Shown piece after piece: positions 44,823 through 53,467 of a stretch of 55,162 bases of DNA. Every line of letters starts with the position of its first letter. Position 1 is the first letter of the stretch. A program made the translations under genes and the position numbers. Origin of the DNA: an uncultured Sutterella sp. (GTDB taxonomy: Bacteria > Pseudomonadota > Gammaproteobacteria > Burkholderiales > Burkholderiaceae_F); NCBI GenBank assembly GCA_949282745.1, contig CASDQM010000030.1, positions 1 to 55,162 on the forward strand, in the 5' to 3' direction. The notes beneath the pieces were generated by a model. That model saw only the letters and a program-made list of their open reading frames with translations, was not told the DNA's origin and did no database searches.

Positions 44823-46544
44823 TTACTCGGGGCGCACGACGACGAAGTGTTCGGTCGTGTTCGCACGGGAGGCGGGTTCGCCGACGACGTCGGACGTGTC
44901 CGTCAGACGGTCGCGAAGGCGAAGCACGCGGTAGCGGCAGACCTGATCCTCACGGGCCGTGAAGGAAAGGTCCGAGCCGTAGGAGAAGATCGCGCGGATG
45001 CCGGACGGCACGCCCTCGAGCGAAACGCAGTCGTTCGGGGCGATGCCCGCCGCACGGATCGTCGCGTCGATGCTCTCGACGACGGGCAGATAGCTTCGGT
45101 TGCGGTCGATCACGTCGTGGAAGAGTCCCATCGTGATGACGAGCGACGTCGTGAGGCCGAAGGCCGCAAGCCACGGGCCGCGCCAGACGACGACCGGCCG
45201 GTGCGTGAGGCGCCAGACGACGAAGACGATCCAGAGGGTCGTCATCAGAAGGGCGAACCAGAAGCCGAAGCCGAGTTCGGGCACGGCCTCGGGGGCGAGA
45301 CGCGAAATCGAAACGGCCATCTTCGGCGCGAAGTTCGTCGTCCACGCAAGCCAATAGGCCCAGAGCGTGAGCGCCGTGAGCGTGAAGATCGAAACGGAGA
45401 ACCAGTCGAGCACGTTCGCCTTGGCGCTTCGCAGCGTAAAGAGCCCGAAGGACGCGAGCACGGCGAGCGTCGGCAAAAAGACGATGAAGACCGTGTCGGC
45501 CGTTTGCGACGAGGAAAAGAGCACGGCGAAGATCGACACCGCGATGGCGACGATCGGAATCGAGAGGTGCGTGCGCGTGAGCGCGTGGCGCCACTTCCAG
45601 AGGGCCGCAAGAACGAGCGGCCACAGGGGGCAAAGGAACCAGACGAAGTTGCGAAGGAACCAGCTGAAGGTCTCCGGCCCCGCCACGCCGAAGAGCGACG
45701 CCTGCGTGTCGGCCCAGCCCTTGAACCAGGCGGGCGCTTCGTCGGGTGCGAGGCCGTAGGCGAGCGCGGGCCAGAGCGAAACCGTGAGGACGGCCGAGCC
45801 GATCAGACTCGCGCAGCGAAGCTCGGCGTTTCCGGGAAAGTCCTTCACGACCGCGTGCACGGCGAGCGCGGCGGCAAAGAGCCAGACGCCCCCGAACAGG
45901 GTCGACGAGAGAACGGCCGCGCCCGCCGCGGCGCCCGCGATGGCGAAGCCGATCACCGGACGCTTGAGGGCCTTGGTGAGGCCGTAGAACATGACGCAGG
46001 AGAGCGCAAGGAGCACCGTCGCGGGGGTGGGCTCGTGAAAGCCGCGTACGAGACCGAAGGTCGCGATGAAGAGAAGCACCGCGCAGTCGGCCGTCACGCG
46101 GCCGTAGTCTTTGGGATTGGCTTCGTCGCCGAAGGGAAAGCGAAGGGGCTGCGCTTCGGGACGGCGCGCGATGTGCCAGGTGCCGTACCAAAGCGTCGAG
46201 AGGGCGAGCGCAAACCAAAAGAGACTCGCGCAGCGAAGCGCCGTGAGTTCACCTACGAGCGGACCGAAGACGGCGAGGAAGAAGGCCGACACCCAGGCCG
46301 TGAGCGGACCGTTGTGCCAGTCGGGCACGCCCGTGAGCGTCGGGAGCAGAAAGTCCGCGATGGTCCCGCCGCGGAGCATTTCCATCGCGACGCCGAAGTT
46401 TTCGGCGTCCCGCAGCGTCCAAAAGTCGAGCACTCCGAAGACGTTGCCGATGAAGACGGCGAGAAGCCCCAGGAGGGCGTAGCGGGGCAGGGCCCGGGCC
46501 GCTTCGCGGGACATCTTGACGGGGGTGATTTTCTCCAGATGCAA
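44823..46544 (-). CDS. ArnT/PMT-type membrane glycosyltransferase (GT39/GT83-like)
   Basis: About 573 residues with around twelve membrane helices and a C-terminal soluble part (from about residue 480). The first external loop has the family acidic motif in FWTLRDAENFGVAMEMLRGG and DWHNGPLTAWVSAFFLAVFG, equivalent to the D-E and K/N-P-P-L regions of ArnT-type enzymes using polyprenyl-phosphate sugars. The acceptor (lipid A, protein or glycan) is unknown, and no arn genes are nearby. The start is uncertain. The TTG at 46544 has AAGGAG six bases upstream, GTG at 46598 lies at the base of a terminator hairpin, and ATG at 46514 has no good site. Confidence 0.8.
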   Translation of the reverse strand: MHLEKITPVKMSREAARALPRYALLGLLAVFIGNVFGVLDFWTLRDAENFGVAMEMLRGGTIADFLLPTLTGVPDWHNGPLTAWVSAFFLAVFGPLVGELTALRCASLFWFALALSTLWYGTWHIARRPEAQPLRFPFGDEANPKDYGRVTADCAVLLFIATFGLVRGFHEPTPATVLLALSCVMFYGLTKALKRPVIGFAIAGAAAGAAVLSSTLFGGVWLFAAALAVHAVVKDFPGNAELRCASLIGSAVLTVSLWPALAYGLAPDEAPAWFKGWADTQASLFGVAGPETFSWFLRNFVWFLCPLWPLVLAALWKWRHALTRTHLSIPIVAIAVSIFAVLFSSSQTADTVFIVFLPTLAVLASFGLFTLRSAKANVLDWFSVSIFTLTALTLWAYWLAWTTNFAPKMAVSISRLAPEAVPELGFGFWFALLMTTLWIVFVVWRLTHRPVVVWRGPWLAAFGLTTSLVITMGLFHDVIDRNRSYLPVVESIDATIRAAGIAPNDCVSLEGVPSGIRAIFSYGSDLSFTAREDQVCRYRVLRLRDRLTDTSDVVGEPASRANTTEHFVVVRPE

Positions 46545-46594
46545 GAGACGCTCCTTGTCCGCGGAGGGCGGGGTGAAAAATACGGGGAACAAAG

Positions 46595-46633
46595 ACACAA
46601 AGAGGGGAGTTCTCCCGTGAGAGAAACTCCCCT
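46595..46633 (-). terminator. Terminator downstream of rpmE2
   Basis: Minus-strand stem AGGGGAGTT/AACTCCCCT (46625-46633 with 46603-46611) followed by CTTTGTGTCTTTGTT. The T-rich tail is interrupted, so termination may be partial. Confidence 0.7.
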
Positions 46634-46676
46634 GCTATTGTGTCGCAGCCGCCCTTCGAAGGGAAGGGCGCGGCAA

Positions 46677-46964
46677 TTACTTGGCGGCCTTGGCAGCCTG
46701 AGCGGCGGCGTTCATGGCCTGCTGCTTGGCGGCGAACTTGGCGCGGAACTTTTCGACGCGGCCGGCTTCAACGATGCGGGTCTGAGCGCCCGTGTAGAAC
46801 GGGTGGCTTTCCGACGACGTATCGAGCTTGAACATCGGGTAGGTCTTGCCGTCGATTTCAACCGTTTCCTTCGTCTGAACGGCGGAACGGATGATGAACG
46901 TCTTGTTGATGGAGAGGTCCACGAAGGCGACTTCGCGATATTCGGGGTGAATGTTCTGCTTCAT
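46677..46964 (-). CDS. rpmE2: 50S ribosomal protein L31, type B (zinc-free)
   Basis: 95 residues. The start MKQNIHPEYREVAFVDLSINKTF and the segment SSESHPFYTGAQT are typical of the cysteine-free type B L31. No zinc CxxC pair is present, so this copy is usable under low zinc. The C-terminal Ala/Lys/Gln-rich tail (residues 78-95) is usual for betaproteobacteria. It is divergent from hemC. Confidence 0.95.
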   Translation of the reverse strand: MKQNIHPEYREVAFVDLSINKTFIIRSAVQTKETVEIDGKTYPMFKLDTSSESHPFYTGAQTRIVEAGRVEKFRAKFAAKQQAMNAAAQAAKAAK

Positions 46965-47170
46965 TTTGATAAATACCTTGTTTTCGTTTGTCGGTCGCCC
47001 TGGTCGCCTTACGAGTCCGCCCGGATCCGCCGGGTCTTACGACAGGCATGCCTACCCACGTGCCAACTGGAAAGGCGAAATTATGGCATAAGGCGAACTT
47101 CGGTGCAAACGGATTCGCGGTTTTTCGTTTTCTTCGTCCCGGGCTTAAGAGCGGCACAAGAGTCGCCTGT

Positions 47171-47176
47171 TACAAT
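47171..47176 (+). promoter_or_regulatory. Possible -10 element upstream of hemC
   Basis: TACAAT, 41 bases before the hemC ATG. No good -35 hexamer at 16-18 bases. Confidence 0.4.
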
Positions 47177-47217
47177 CGCGCACGTTTTCTTTTTTCATCC
47201 ACTCGACAGAAATCACC

Positions 47218-48156
47218 ATGTCCAAATTCGAACGCTGCGTCATCGCCACGCGCGAAAGCCCGCTTGCCATGTGGCAGGCGCTTCACATTCAGTCGGTTTT
47301 GCGCAAGACCTATCCCGAAGCCGAAGTCGAACTCCTCGGCATGACGACGCGCGGCGACCAGATCCTCGACCGCACGCTCTCGAAGGTGGGCGGCAAGGGA
47401 CTCTTCGTGAAGGAACTCGAAGTGGCCATGCGCGAAGGCCGCGCCGACCTCGCGGTGCATTCGCTCAAGGACGTTCCGATGGAACTTCCCGACGACTTTG
47501 AACTCGTGGCCGTGACGGAACGCGAAGATCCGCGCGACGCCTTCGTTTCGCCCAAGTACGCGAGCCTCGACGAAATGCCCGCGGGCGCCGTGGTCGGCAC
47601 GGCGAGCCTGCGCCGCGAACTGATGGTGCGCATCAACTATCCCCATCTCGACGTGCGTCCGATCCGCGGGAACGTCGGCACGCGTCTTCGCAAACTCGAC
47701 GCGGGTGAATACGATGCGCTCGTCATGGCCTCGGCCGGTCTCAAGCGCCTCGAACTCTCGGAGCGCATCCGCTCGATCATTCCCGCCGAAAAGAGCCTTC
47801 CCTCTCCGGGGCAGGGCGCGCTCGGCGTCGAAATCCGCAAGGGCGACAAGGTGCTTGAAGAGGCGCTCGGCTTCCTGAACGATCCCCACACCCGCGCCTG
47901 CTGCACGGCCGAACGCGCCGTTTCGCGCGCCCTCGGCGGCTCCTGTCAGGTGCCGCTTGCGGCCTACGCCGTGGTGGAAGGGGAGGAAATGTGGCTTCGC
48001 GCCCTCGTGGGCAACCACCACACGGGCGAATGCGTGCGCGCCGAAGCCCGCGGCCCCTGGACCGACCCGCAGGCGCTCGCCGCGGCCGTCCTCGAAGACC
48101 TCCGTCGTCAGGGCGCCGAAAAGATTCTGGCAGACGTCCTCGGACGCCAGGACTAA
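47218..48156 (+). CDS. hemC: Hydroxymethylbilane synthase (porphobilinogen deaminase)
   Basis: Joins four porphobilinogens into hydroxymethylbilane in haem synthesis. 312 residues. It starts [19 protein letters not shown]. The catalytic Asp lies in [15 protein letters not shown]. Arg-rich substrate contacts lie in GTASLRRE and [14 protein letters not shown]. The dipyrromethane cofactor is attached at Cys243 in [13 protein letters not shown]. hemD follows 12 bases later, so two consecutive steps are co-expressed. Confidence 0.97.
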   Translation: MSKFERCVIATRESPLAMWQALHIQSVLRKTYPEAEVELLGMTTRGDQILDRTLSKVGGKGLFVKELEVAMREGRADLAVHSLKDVPMELPDDFELVAVTEREDPRDAFVSPKYASLDEMPAGAVVGTASLRRELMVRINYPHLDVRPIRGNVGTRLRKLDAGEYDALVMASAGLKRLELSERIRSIIPAEKSLPSPGQGALGVEIRKGDKVLEEALGFLNDPHTRACCTAERAVSRALGGSCQVPLAAYAVVEGEEMWLRALVGNHHTGECVRAEARGPWTDPQALAAAVLEDLRRQGAEKILADVLGRQD

Positions 48157-48168
48157 AATGAAGGGGCT

Positions 48169-48939
48169 ATGAAAAAACGTCCCGTCATCCTCATGCGGCC
48201 GGGCGAAGCGAACAATCGTCTGGCCCAGAAACTCGAACGCGAAGGCCACCTCGTCTGGCGGTGGCCGGCGTTCCGCATTGAACTCCCGGAAAACGCCGAG
48301 GTGGTCGAAGCGCAGCTCGCCGACCTCACCGGCGTCGACATGGTGATCCTGCCGAGTCCGTCGGCGGTCGCCGCGGTCGCCCATTGGGTGCGCTCCTGGC
48401 CCGAACACGTGACGCTCGCCACCGTGGGCGAGGGAACCGCCCGCGTGATCCGCGCGGCTTGGGGCGAGAACGTCAAGCTTCTCTATCCCAAGGGCGATGC
48501 GGCGCATTCCGGCAGCGAGGCGCTTTGGGCGCTCGTCGAAAAGACGGGTGCACCCGCGCGCGTTCTCTTCCTGCGCGGACAGACCGGACGCGAGTGGCTG
48601 CCCGAGCACTTCGCCTCCATGGGGAGCGACGTCATCAAGCTCTGCGCCTACGTGCGCGTTCCGATCGAACTCACGGAAGAGCAGATCAAGGACGTGACGC
48701 AGAGCATCTTCGGGCCGAGCCCGATCGTCTACATCACGAGCACCGACGCCGTCGACGCCCTGATGCGGGCGATCCGCGTGGTCCCGGGCGGACGCGACTG
48801 GCTCGTCAACGGCGTCGCCGTCACGATTCACCCGCGCGTCACGGCGCGTCTCAGGGAAGCGGGCTTCACGAAGATCGAAATCGCCGGCGTCGACGACGAA
48901 AACGTCGCGGCCGTCGTGCGCGCTCAGGAAGCTTCCTAA
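48169..48939 (+). CDS. hemD: Uroporphyrinogen-III synthase
   Basis: Cyclises hydroxymethylbilane with inversion of ring D. 256 residues. HemD is poorly conserved. Support comes from the start PVILMRPGEANNRLAQKLEREG, the central VDMVILPSPSAVAAVAHWV, LFLRGQTGREWLPEHFASMG and the late VYITSTDAVDALM, and from the position directly after hemC. GAAGG precedes the ATG. The hemX/hemY genes that often follow hemD in Proteobacteria are absent. Confidence 0.93.
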   Translation: MKKRPVILMRPGEANNRLAQKLEREGHLVWRWPAFRIELPENAEVVEAQLADLTGVDMVILPSPSAVAAVAHWVRSWPEHVTLATVGEGTARVIRAAWGENVKLLYPKGDAAHSGSEALWALVEKTGAPARVLFLRGQTGREWLPEHFASMGSDVIKLCAYVRVPIELTEEQIKDVTQSIFGPSPIVYITSTDAVDALMRAIRVVPGGRDWLVNGVAVTIHPRVTARLREAGFTKIEIAGVDDENVAAVVRAQEAS

Positions 48940-49018
48940 GGGATTTTTCAGGGTTAGCCCTCAAACAACCCGCTAGAATGAGGTCGTTTTCACGCCGCAT
49001 TCGAGCGGGTTTTTTCGT

Positions 49019-50419
49019 ATGCAGAAGATCATTTACTGTCAGACGGCGCCGCAGACGGGCGCCTTCGCCGCAAACCTTGCGCGGCTCTCGCGTCTCGCTT
49101 CGGCCTATGAGGCGAAGGACGCGGTCTTTACGGCGCCCGCGGGCGCGCTCGAAGGCGGAACGGGACACGGGGCCCTCGCCTGGGAGGACGTGAGGACGCG
49201 GCGCGACGAGGCCCTTCGCGCCTTTGCCGAAGAAACGAAGAAGGACGGGCGGCGCTGGGTGCTCCCGATCGTTCGGGACGGAGCCTTTGACCGGGTGGAA
49301 ATCTCCGGGGGTGAGGTGCGTCCCTTCACGCCTCCCGTCGATTGGCCGGCTCTGCGCACCAACACCGTTTCGCCCTGGTCGCCCGACGCCGCGCCCGCGG
49401 AAGGGACGGCGCTCGAAGGAAGCATCGCCGGCGCGGAAGACCGAATCGTCTTTGCGGGCGGCGGCCGCTTCGTGGAGAAGGGGCGCGTCCTCGCCGAACT
49501 CACGCCCTGGGAAGAAGGGGTGCTCCTGGTCGAACGTACGGACGCGGGGTGGCGCGCCACGGCGAAGCCCGTGTCGACGGCGCTTCCGCCCGTGCGGGAT
49601 CCCCGGTATCTCGCGCTCGTCACGGCCGTTCGCTCCTATGCGGAAAAGTCCCGCGCCTCGGGCGTCGTGCTCGGGCTCTCGGGCGGGGTCGACAGCGCGC
49701 TCGTTCTCTCTGTTGCCGTCGACGCGCTCGGCGCGGACCGCGTGCGCACCGTGATGCTTCCCACGGACTTCACGTCGAGCGACAGTCTCGACGACGCCCG
49801 AACGCTCGCCGACACCCTCGGCGTGCGCCACGACGTGCTTCCGATTCGTTCGCTCTTTGAAGACGTGCGCGAAGCCCTGGCTTCGGAACTCGCCGGCCGT
49901 CCCTGGGACGTGACGGAAGAGAACATTCAGGCGCGGCTTCGCGGGCTTCTTCTCATGGCCTACGCCAACAAAAACGGTTTGCTTCTTTTGTGCACGAGCA
50001 ACAAGGCCGAGGCGGCCATGGGCTACGGCACGCTCTACGGGGATCTCACGGGAGGCTTTGCGCCCCTGATCGACCTCTGGAAGCGCGAGGTCTACGAGCT
50101 CTGCCGCGCCCGAAACGCCTGGCGCCCCGACATCCCCGAGCGAATCCTCACGCGCGCGCCCTCGGCGGAACTGCGCCCGGGACAGAAGGACTCGGACTCT
50201 CTTCCCGAGTACGACCTCATCGAAAAGACGCTCACGCACTATCTCGAGAAGAAGACCCTTCACGGTCTCGAGGGCGTGGACGCCGAAACGGCCCGCGAAA
50301 TCGTCGGGCGCTTCACTTTCAACAACTTCAAGCGCGCCCAGGGGATTCCGGGTCCGATCCTCGGTCTCTCGCCCGCCCTGTCGCTTGCCGCCGATTGGGG
50401 CCTCACGCGCGGGCGCTGA
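49019..50419 (+). CDS. nadE: NAD+ synthetase with a degenerate N-terminal glutaminase domain
   Basis: 466 residues, against about 540 for a glutamine-dependent enzyme. The C-terminal synthetase domain (from about residue 205) looks intact. It has the ATP-pyrophosphatase loop SGGVDSAL at residues 221-228, LCTSNKAEAAMGYGTLYGDLTGGFAPLIDLWK, and RAPSAELRPGQKDSDSLPEYD (quoted as landmarks). The N-terminal part keeps the first strand of a nitrilase fold (KIIYCQTAPQTGAFAANLARL). It lacks the catalytic Glu (FPEL-type motif), Lys and Cys (CED-type motif). The only cysteine before residue 205 is Cys7, so ammonia is the likely nitrogen source. The ATG at 49019 has a poor ribosome-binding site. Confidence 0.9.
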   Translation: MQKIIYCQTAPQTGAFAANLARLSRLASAYEAKDAVFTAPAGALEGGTGHGALAWEDVRTRRDEALRAFAEETKKDGRRWVLPIVRDGAFDRVEISGGEVRPFTPPVDWPALRTNTVSPWSPDAAPAEGTALEGSIAGAEDRIVFAGGGRFVEKGRVLAELTPWEEGVLLVERTDAGWRATAKPVSTALPPVRDPRYLALVTAVRSYAEKSRASGVVLGLSGGVDSALVLSVAVDALGADRVRTVMLPTDFTSSDSLDDARTLADTLGVRHDVLPIRSLFEDVREALASELAGRPWDVTEENIQARLRGLLLMAYANKNGLLLLCTSNKAEAAMGYGTLYGDLTGGFAPLIDLWKREVYELCRARNAWRPDIPERILTRAPSAELRPGQKDSDSLPEYDLIEKTLTHYLEKKTLHGLEGVDAETAREIVGRFTFNNFKRAQGIPGPILGLSPALSLAADWGLTRGR

Positions 50420-50432
50420 GCCCCGAAACGAC

Positions 50433-50457
50433 GAACCCCCGCGCGGGGCGGGGGTTC
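50433..50457. other. Hairpin between convergent nadE and rho
   Basis: Stem GAACCCCC/GGGGGTTC (50433-50440 with 50450-50457) without a T-run on either strand. It may act as a weak terminator or 3'-end stabiliser. Confidence 0.6.
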
Positions 50458-50467
50458 ATACGGCGCA

Positions 50468-51724
50468 TCAGCGCTTCATGAGGTCGAAGAACTCGGCGTT
50501 GGTCTTCGTCTGCTTCATCTTGTCGAGGAGGAACTCCATCGCTTCAAGTTCGTCCATGTCGTAGAGGAACTTGCGCAGGATCCAGACCTTCTGCAGAACG
50601 TCGGGCTTGAGAAGGAGCTCTTCGCGGCGCGTGCCCGAGCGGTTGAGATTGATGGCCGGGTAGACGCGCTTTTCCGCGAGACGGCGTTCAAGGTGGATTT
50701 CGTTGTTGCCCGTACCCTTGAATTCTTCGTAGATCACGTCGTCCATGCGGGAGCCCGTGTCGACGAGGGCCGTGCCGATGATGGTGAGGGAACCGCCTTC
50801 CTCGAGCTTGCGCGCGGCGCCGAAGATGCGCTTCGGGCGCTGCAGGGCGTTGGCGTCGACGCCGCCCGTGAGGACCTTGCCGGACGAGGGAATCACCGTG
50901 TTGTAGGCGCGGGCGAGACGCGTGATCGAGTCAAGGAGAATGACGACGTCCTTCTTGGATTCGGTGAGGCGCTTGGCCTTTTCGATCACCATTTCCGCCA
51001 CCTGCACGTGACGCGCGGCGGGTTCGTCGAAGGTCGACGCGACGACTTCACCCTTGACGGAGCGCTGCATTTCCGTCACTTCTTCCGGACGTTCGTCGAT
51101 GAGAAGAACGAAGAGCGTGATGTCGGGGTGGTTGGCCGTGATGGCGTGCGCGATGTGCTGCATGAGCACGGTCTTGCCGCTCTTCGGGGGCGCCACGAGG
51201 AGCGCGCGCTGACCCTTGCCGATCGGGGCGATGATGTCGATGATGCGTCCCGTGATGTTTTCGTCCCCGCGCATGTCGCGCTCGAGCGTGAGCGGTTCGT
51301 CGGGGAAGAGCGGCGTCAGGTTTTCAAAGAGCATGCGGTGCTTCGTGCTCTCGGGCGGCAGACCGTTGACGGTGTCGACGCGCACGAGCGCGAAGTAGCG
51401 TTCGCCGTCCTTGGGCGTGCGGACTTCGCCTTCGATCGAGTCGCCCGTGTGGAGGTTGAAGCGGCGGATCTGCGAGGGCGAGATGTAGATGTCGTCCGTG
51501 CTCGCGAGGTAGGAGGTGTCGGGACTGCGCAGGAACCCGAAGCCGTCGGGCAGCACTTCGAGGGTGCCGTCGCCGAAGATCTGTTCGCCCTGACGGGCCT
51601 TCTTCTTGAGGATGGCGAACATCAACTCCTGCTTGCGCATGCGGTGGGCGTTGTCGACTTCGAGCGCGAGCGCCATGTCGAGGAGTTGCGAGACGTGCAG
51701 TTTTTTGAGGTCGGAAAGGTGCAT
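50468..51724 (-). CDS. rho: Transcription termination factor Rho
   Basis: Hexameric RNA helicase that ends untranslated transcripts. 418 residues, E. coli 419. The N-terminal RNA-binding domain starts [20 protein letters not shown]. The primary-site OB fold has GFGFLRS at residues 61-67. P-loop VAPPKSGKT, Walker [17 protein letters not shown] and the secondary-site loop follow. No glutamine-rich insertion is present. The ATG at 51724 has no recognisable Shine-Dalgarno sequence and is preceded by two hairpins in the 76-base gap after trxA. Confidence 0.97.
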   Translation of the reverse strand: MHLSDLKKLHVSQLLDMALALEVDNAHRMRKQELMFAILKKKARQGEQIFGDGTLEVLPDGFGFLRSPDTSYLASTDDIYISPSQIRRFNLHTGDSIEGEVRTPKDGERYFALVRVDTVNGLPPESTKHRMLFENLTPLFPDEPLTLERDMRGDENITGRIIDIIAPIGKGQRALLVAPPKSGKTVLMQHIAHAITANHPDITLFVLLIDERPEEVTEMQRSVKGEVVASTFDEPAARHVQVAEMVIEKAKRLTESKKDVVILLDSITRLARAYNTVIPSSGKVLTGGVDANALQRPKRIFGAARKLEEGGSLTIIGTALVDTGSRMDDVIYEEFKGTGNNEIHLERRLAEKRVYPAINLNRSGTRREELLLKPDVLQKVWILRKFLYDMDELEAMEFLLDKMKQTKTNAEFFDLMKR

Positions 51725-51732
51725 GATGGTGC

Positions 51733-51787
51733 GGCCCGAAGAAATGGGCCATCGGAGGGAGGAAGTCGCCGCCCGGACGGGCGGCGA
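51733..51787 (-). promoter_or_regulatory. Two hairpins in the trxA-rho leader
   Basis: Stem TCGCCGCCC/GGGCGGCGA (51766-51774 with 51779-51787) and a shorter GGCCC/GGGCC stem (51733-51737 with 51746-51750), which sits about ten bases before the rho start. No T-run follows either. rho is autoregulated in other bacteria, so these are candidate leader elements. Confidence 0.5.
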
Positions 51788-51800
51788 GCGACGTCGTTTT

Positions 51801-52124
51801 TTAGAGGTTTTCTTCGATCCAGGCGTCGAGCGTGGCCTGATCGCAAAGACCGGTGCGGCGGGCCACGACTTCACCCTTCTTGAAGCAGAGGATCGTCGGG
51901 ATGCCGAGGATGTTGTGTTCGGAAGCGAGTTCGTTGGTTTCGTCCACGTTGTACTTGGCGATCACGGCGCGCCCGTCGAACTTTTCGGCGGCCGCTTCGA
52001 GACGAGGGGCGAGCATGCGGCAGGGACCGCACCAGGGGGCCCAGAAGTCGACGAAGACGGGGAGTTCGGACGCGGCGACCTGTTCGGGGAAGGTGCTGTC
52101 GGTGATGTGGATGATTTCGCTCAT
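51801..52124 (-). CDS. trxA: Thioredoxin
   Basis: Small cytoplasmic dithiol reductant. 107 residues. The active site WCGPC is at residues 31-35 within [16 protein letters not shown]. The cis-Pro region is [17 protein letters not shown]. An additional Cys in the TILCF strand is common, and another near the C-terminus ([13 protein letters not shown]) is less so. AGGACACC precedes the ATG. The trxA-rho order is standard. Confidence 0.97.
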   Translation of the reverse strand: MSEIIHITDSTFPEQVAASELPVFVDFWAPWCGPCRMLAPRLEAAAEKFDGRAVIAKYNVDETNELASEHNILGIPTILCFKKGEVVARRTGLCDQATLDAWIEENL

Positions 52125-52462
52125 GATGGTGTCCTGAGTAAAGTTCCTTCACCCCGGTCCGGGCAGAACTCGAGTTCGGGTCGTACCGAAGGATCGGAGA
52201 AAGGGAAATGTACGGGATGGTAAAGGGTGTTGTCGGGAGGAACGCCCGGACCGGCGGTGCGGTCGGGAAGTGCGCGGCGGAGTTGCGCGAGGAAGACGGA
52301 TTCGTCCTCCCGGAAGGTTCGCTAATACTAACATTCCCGCGCCGCCAATGGGGAGGAGGGGCGTTCGAAGAAGTGCAAAAAAATTTCTCCGTTCTCAGGC
52401 GGGAAAAATCTTTTTCTCCTCCTTCCCCTTTTTTCATCCCGTTCGTATAGAATTAGCGCCTT
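52125..52462. other. Gene-free stretch between trxA and ffs
   Basis: Upstream region of both the minus-strand trxA and the plus-strand ffs. No supported gene. The right part becomes AT-richer (52375-52450), consistent with the ffs promoter. Confidence 0.65.
52446..52453 (+). promoter_or_regulatory. Probable -10 element of ffs
   Basis: TATAGAAT, ending nine bases before the predicted 5' end of the SRP RNA, the right place for a -10 box. Confidence 0.6.
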
Positions 52463-52558
52463 GGCGGGTCCCCTCGCATGCCGCCTCCGGCAATCTGGTC
52501 AGGTCAGGAATGAAGCAGCCACACCGGAGTAGCGACAGTGCCGAGGAAAAGGCTCGCC
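52463..52558 (+). ncRNA. ffs: Signal recognition particle 4.5S RNA
   Basis: About 96 nt. The conserved helix-8 tip GGTCAGGTCAGGAATGAAGCAGCC (the Ffh-binding symmetric and asymmetric loops, GGAA-type tetraloop) lies at about 52497-52520. The ends GGCGGG (52463-52468) and CTCGCC (52553-52558) pair to close the rod. Flanking helices can be traced as TCTGG-side and CCGGAG-side strands. The tetraloop is GGAA (GNRA). It works with Ffh encoded at the other end of the window. Position near dnaX is common in bacteria. Confidence 0.95.
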
Positions 52559-52702
52559 ATTTTCATTTTCTGCGCTCCCTCCGTTCGGATCTCTCGGATC
52601 CGTCCCGTCTCTTGAGCACCCTCCCGCGCTCCTTCCCTTCCTTCTCTCCCATCCCTCGGATCCGTTAGACTTGAGCATTCGGACCAATCCCGACGCTCGA
52701 CC

Positions 52703-53383
52703 ATGCTCAACCTTTCTCTTTATTCCCTTTTCGTGATCACCTCCGTCATGACCGTCGCCACGCCGGGGCCGGGCGTGCTGATGACGCTCATGAAGTCGAT
52801 CGGCTACGGGTTCCGGGGAGCGATCTGGACGATCTGCGGCACGGCCACGGGTGCCATCATCATGTCGGCCATTTCGGCGACGGGCGTGGGCCTCATCCTG
52901 CGCGCTTCGCCCGACGCCTACGCGCTCCTGCGCGTAGTGGGGGCGACCTACATGATCTGGCTCGGCATCAAGAACTGGCGCGTGCGCACGATGAGTCTCG
53001 AGAGCGCCCTGCGCGGCTCGAAGCATCGGGCGATCACCAGCGGCGCGGCCGTCCAGGGCGAAATCCGGCGCTTTCCCTTCTTCATGGAGGGCATCACGCT
53101 GCAGATGACGAACCCGATGCTCATCATGTTCTTCGTGTCGCTCTTTCCGCAGTTCATCGACCCGAAGCTCTCCTACGGTGCGCAGTACGGCATTCTCGCC
53201 GCGACCTACGGGATCCTCATCCTGGCGATTCATTCGGGCTACAGCTTCGTGACGTCGCGCTTCCGGGGCTTCCTCTCGAGCGAGCGCATGTCCCGCCTCA
53301 TCTACCGCATCGGCGGGTCGATCTTCATCGCGCTCGCCCTCAAGGTGCTCTGGGACGTCTACGTCTCGCTTTCGGCCGCGTGA
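52703..53383 (+). CDS. LysE/RhtB-family exporter
   Basis: 226 residues, about six membrane helices. Family signature near the start is VATPGPGVLMTLMKSIGYGFRG. The mid-protein region GATYMIWLGIKNWR and TNPMLIMFFVSLFPQFIDP are both typical of RhtB/LysE exporters of amino acids or their homologues. Substrate unknown. It could serve as the efflux counterpart to the lysine-riboswitch importer, but nothing in the sequence links them. No riboswitch precedes it. It lies between ffs and a GNAT gene. Confidence 0.9.
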   Translation: MLNLSLYSLFVITSVMTVATPGPGVLMTLMKSIGYGFRGAIWTICGTATGAIIMSAISATGVGLILRASPDAYALLRVVGATYMIWLGIKNWRVRTMSLESALRGSKHRAITSGAAVQGEIRRFPFFMEGITLQMTNPMLIMFFVSLFPQFIDPKLSYGAQYGILAATYGILILAIHSGYSFVTSRFRGFLSSERMSRLIYRIGGSIFIALALKVLWDVYVSLSAA

Positions 53384-53467
53384 GCCTTCGGGGTTTCCGG
53401 GGCGCTTCGCGCGCAAACGCCACCCCGCCCGTGTAATATCTAACGACCGCAATGCAAGGGAAAAGTC

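Noticed and set aside
43440-47501. A 1353-codon plus-strand open frame opposite the MATE, glycosyltransferase and rpmE2 genes
   Set aside because: Same GC-bias artefact. It spans several unrelated genes and terminators and its composition (Arg/Glu/Gly/Asp) is not protein-like.
52208-52450. An 80-codon plus-strand frame between trxA and ffs
   Set aside because: No ribosome-binding site, no similarity recognised, and it runs into the ffs promoter.
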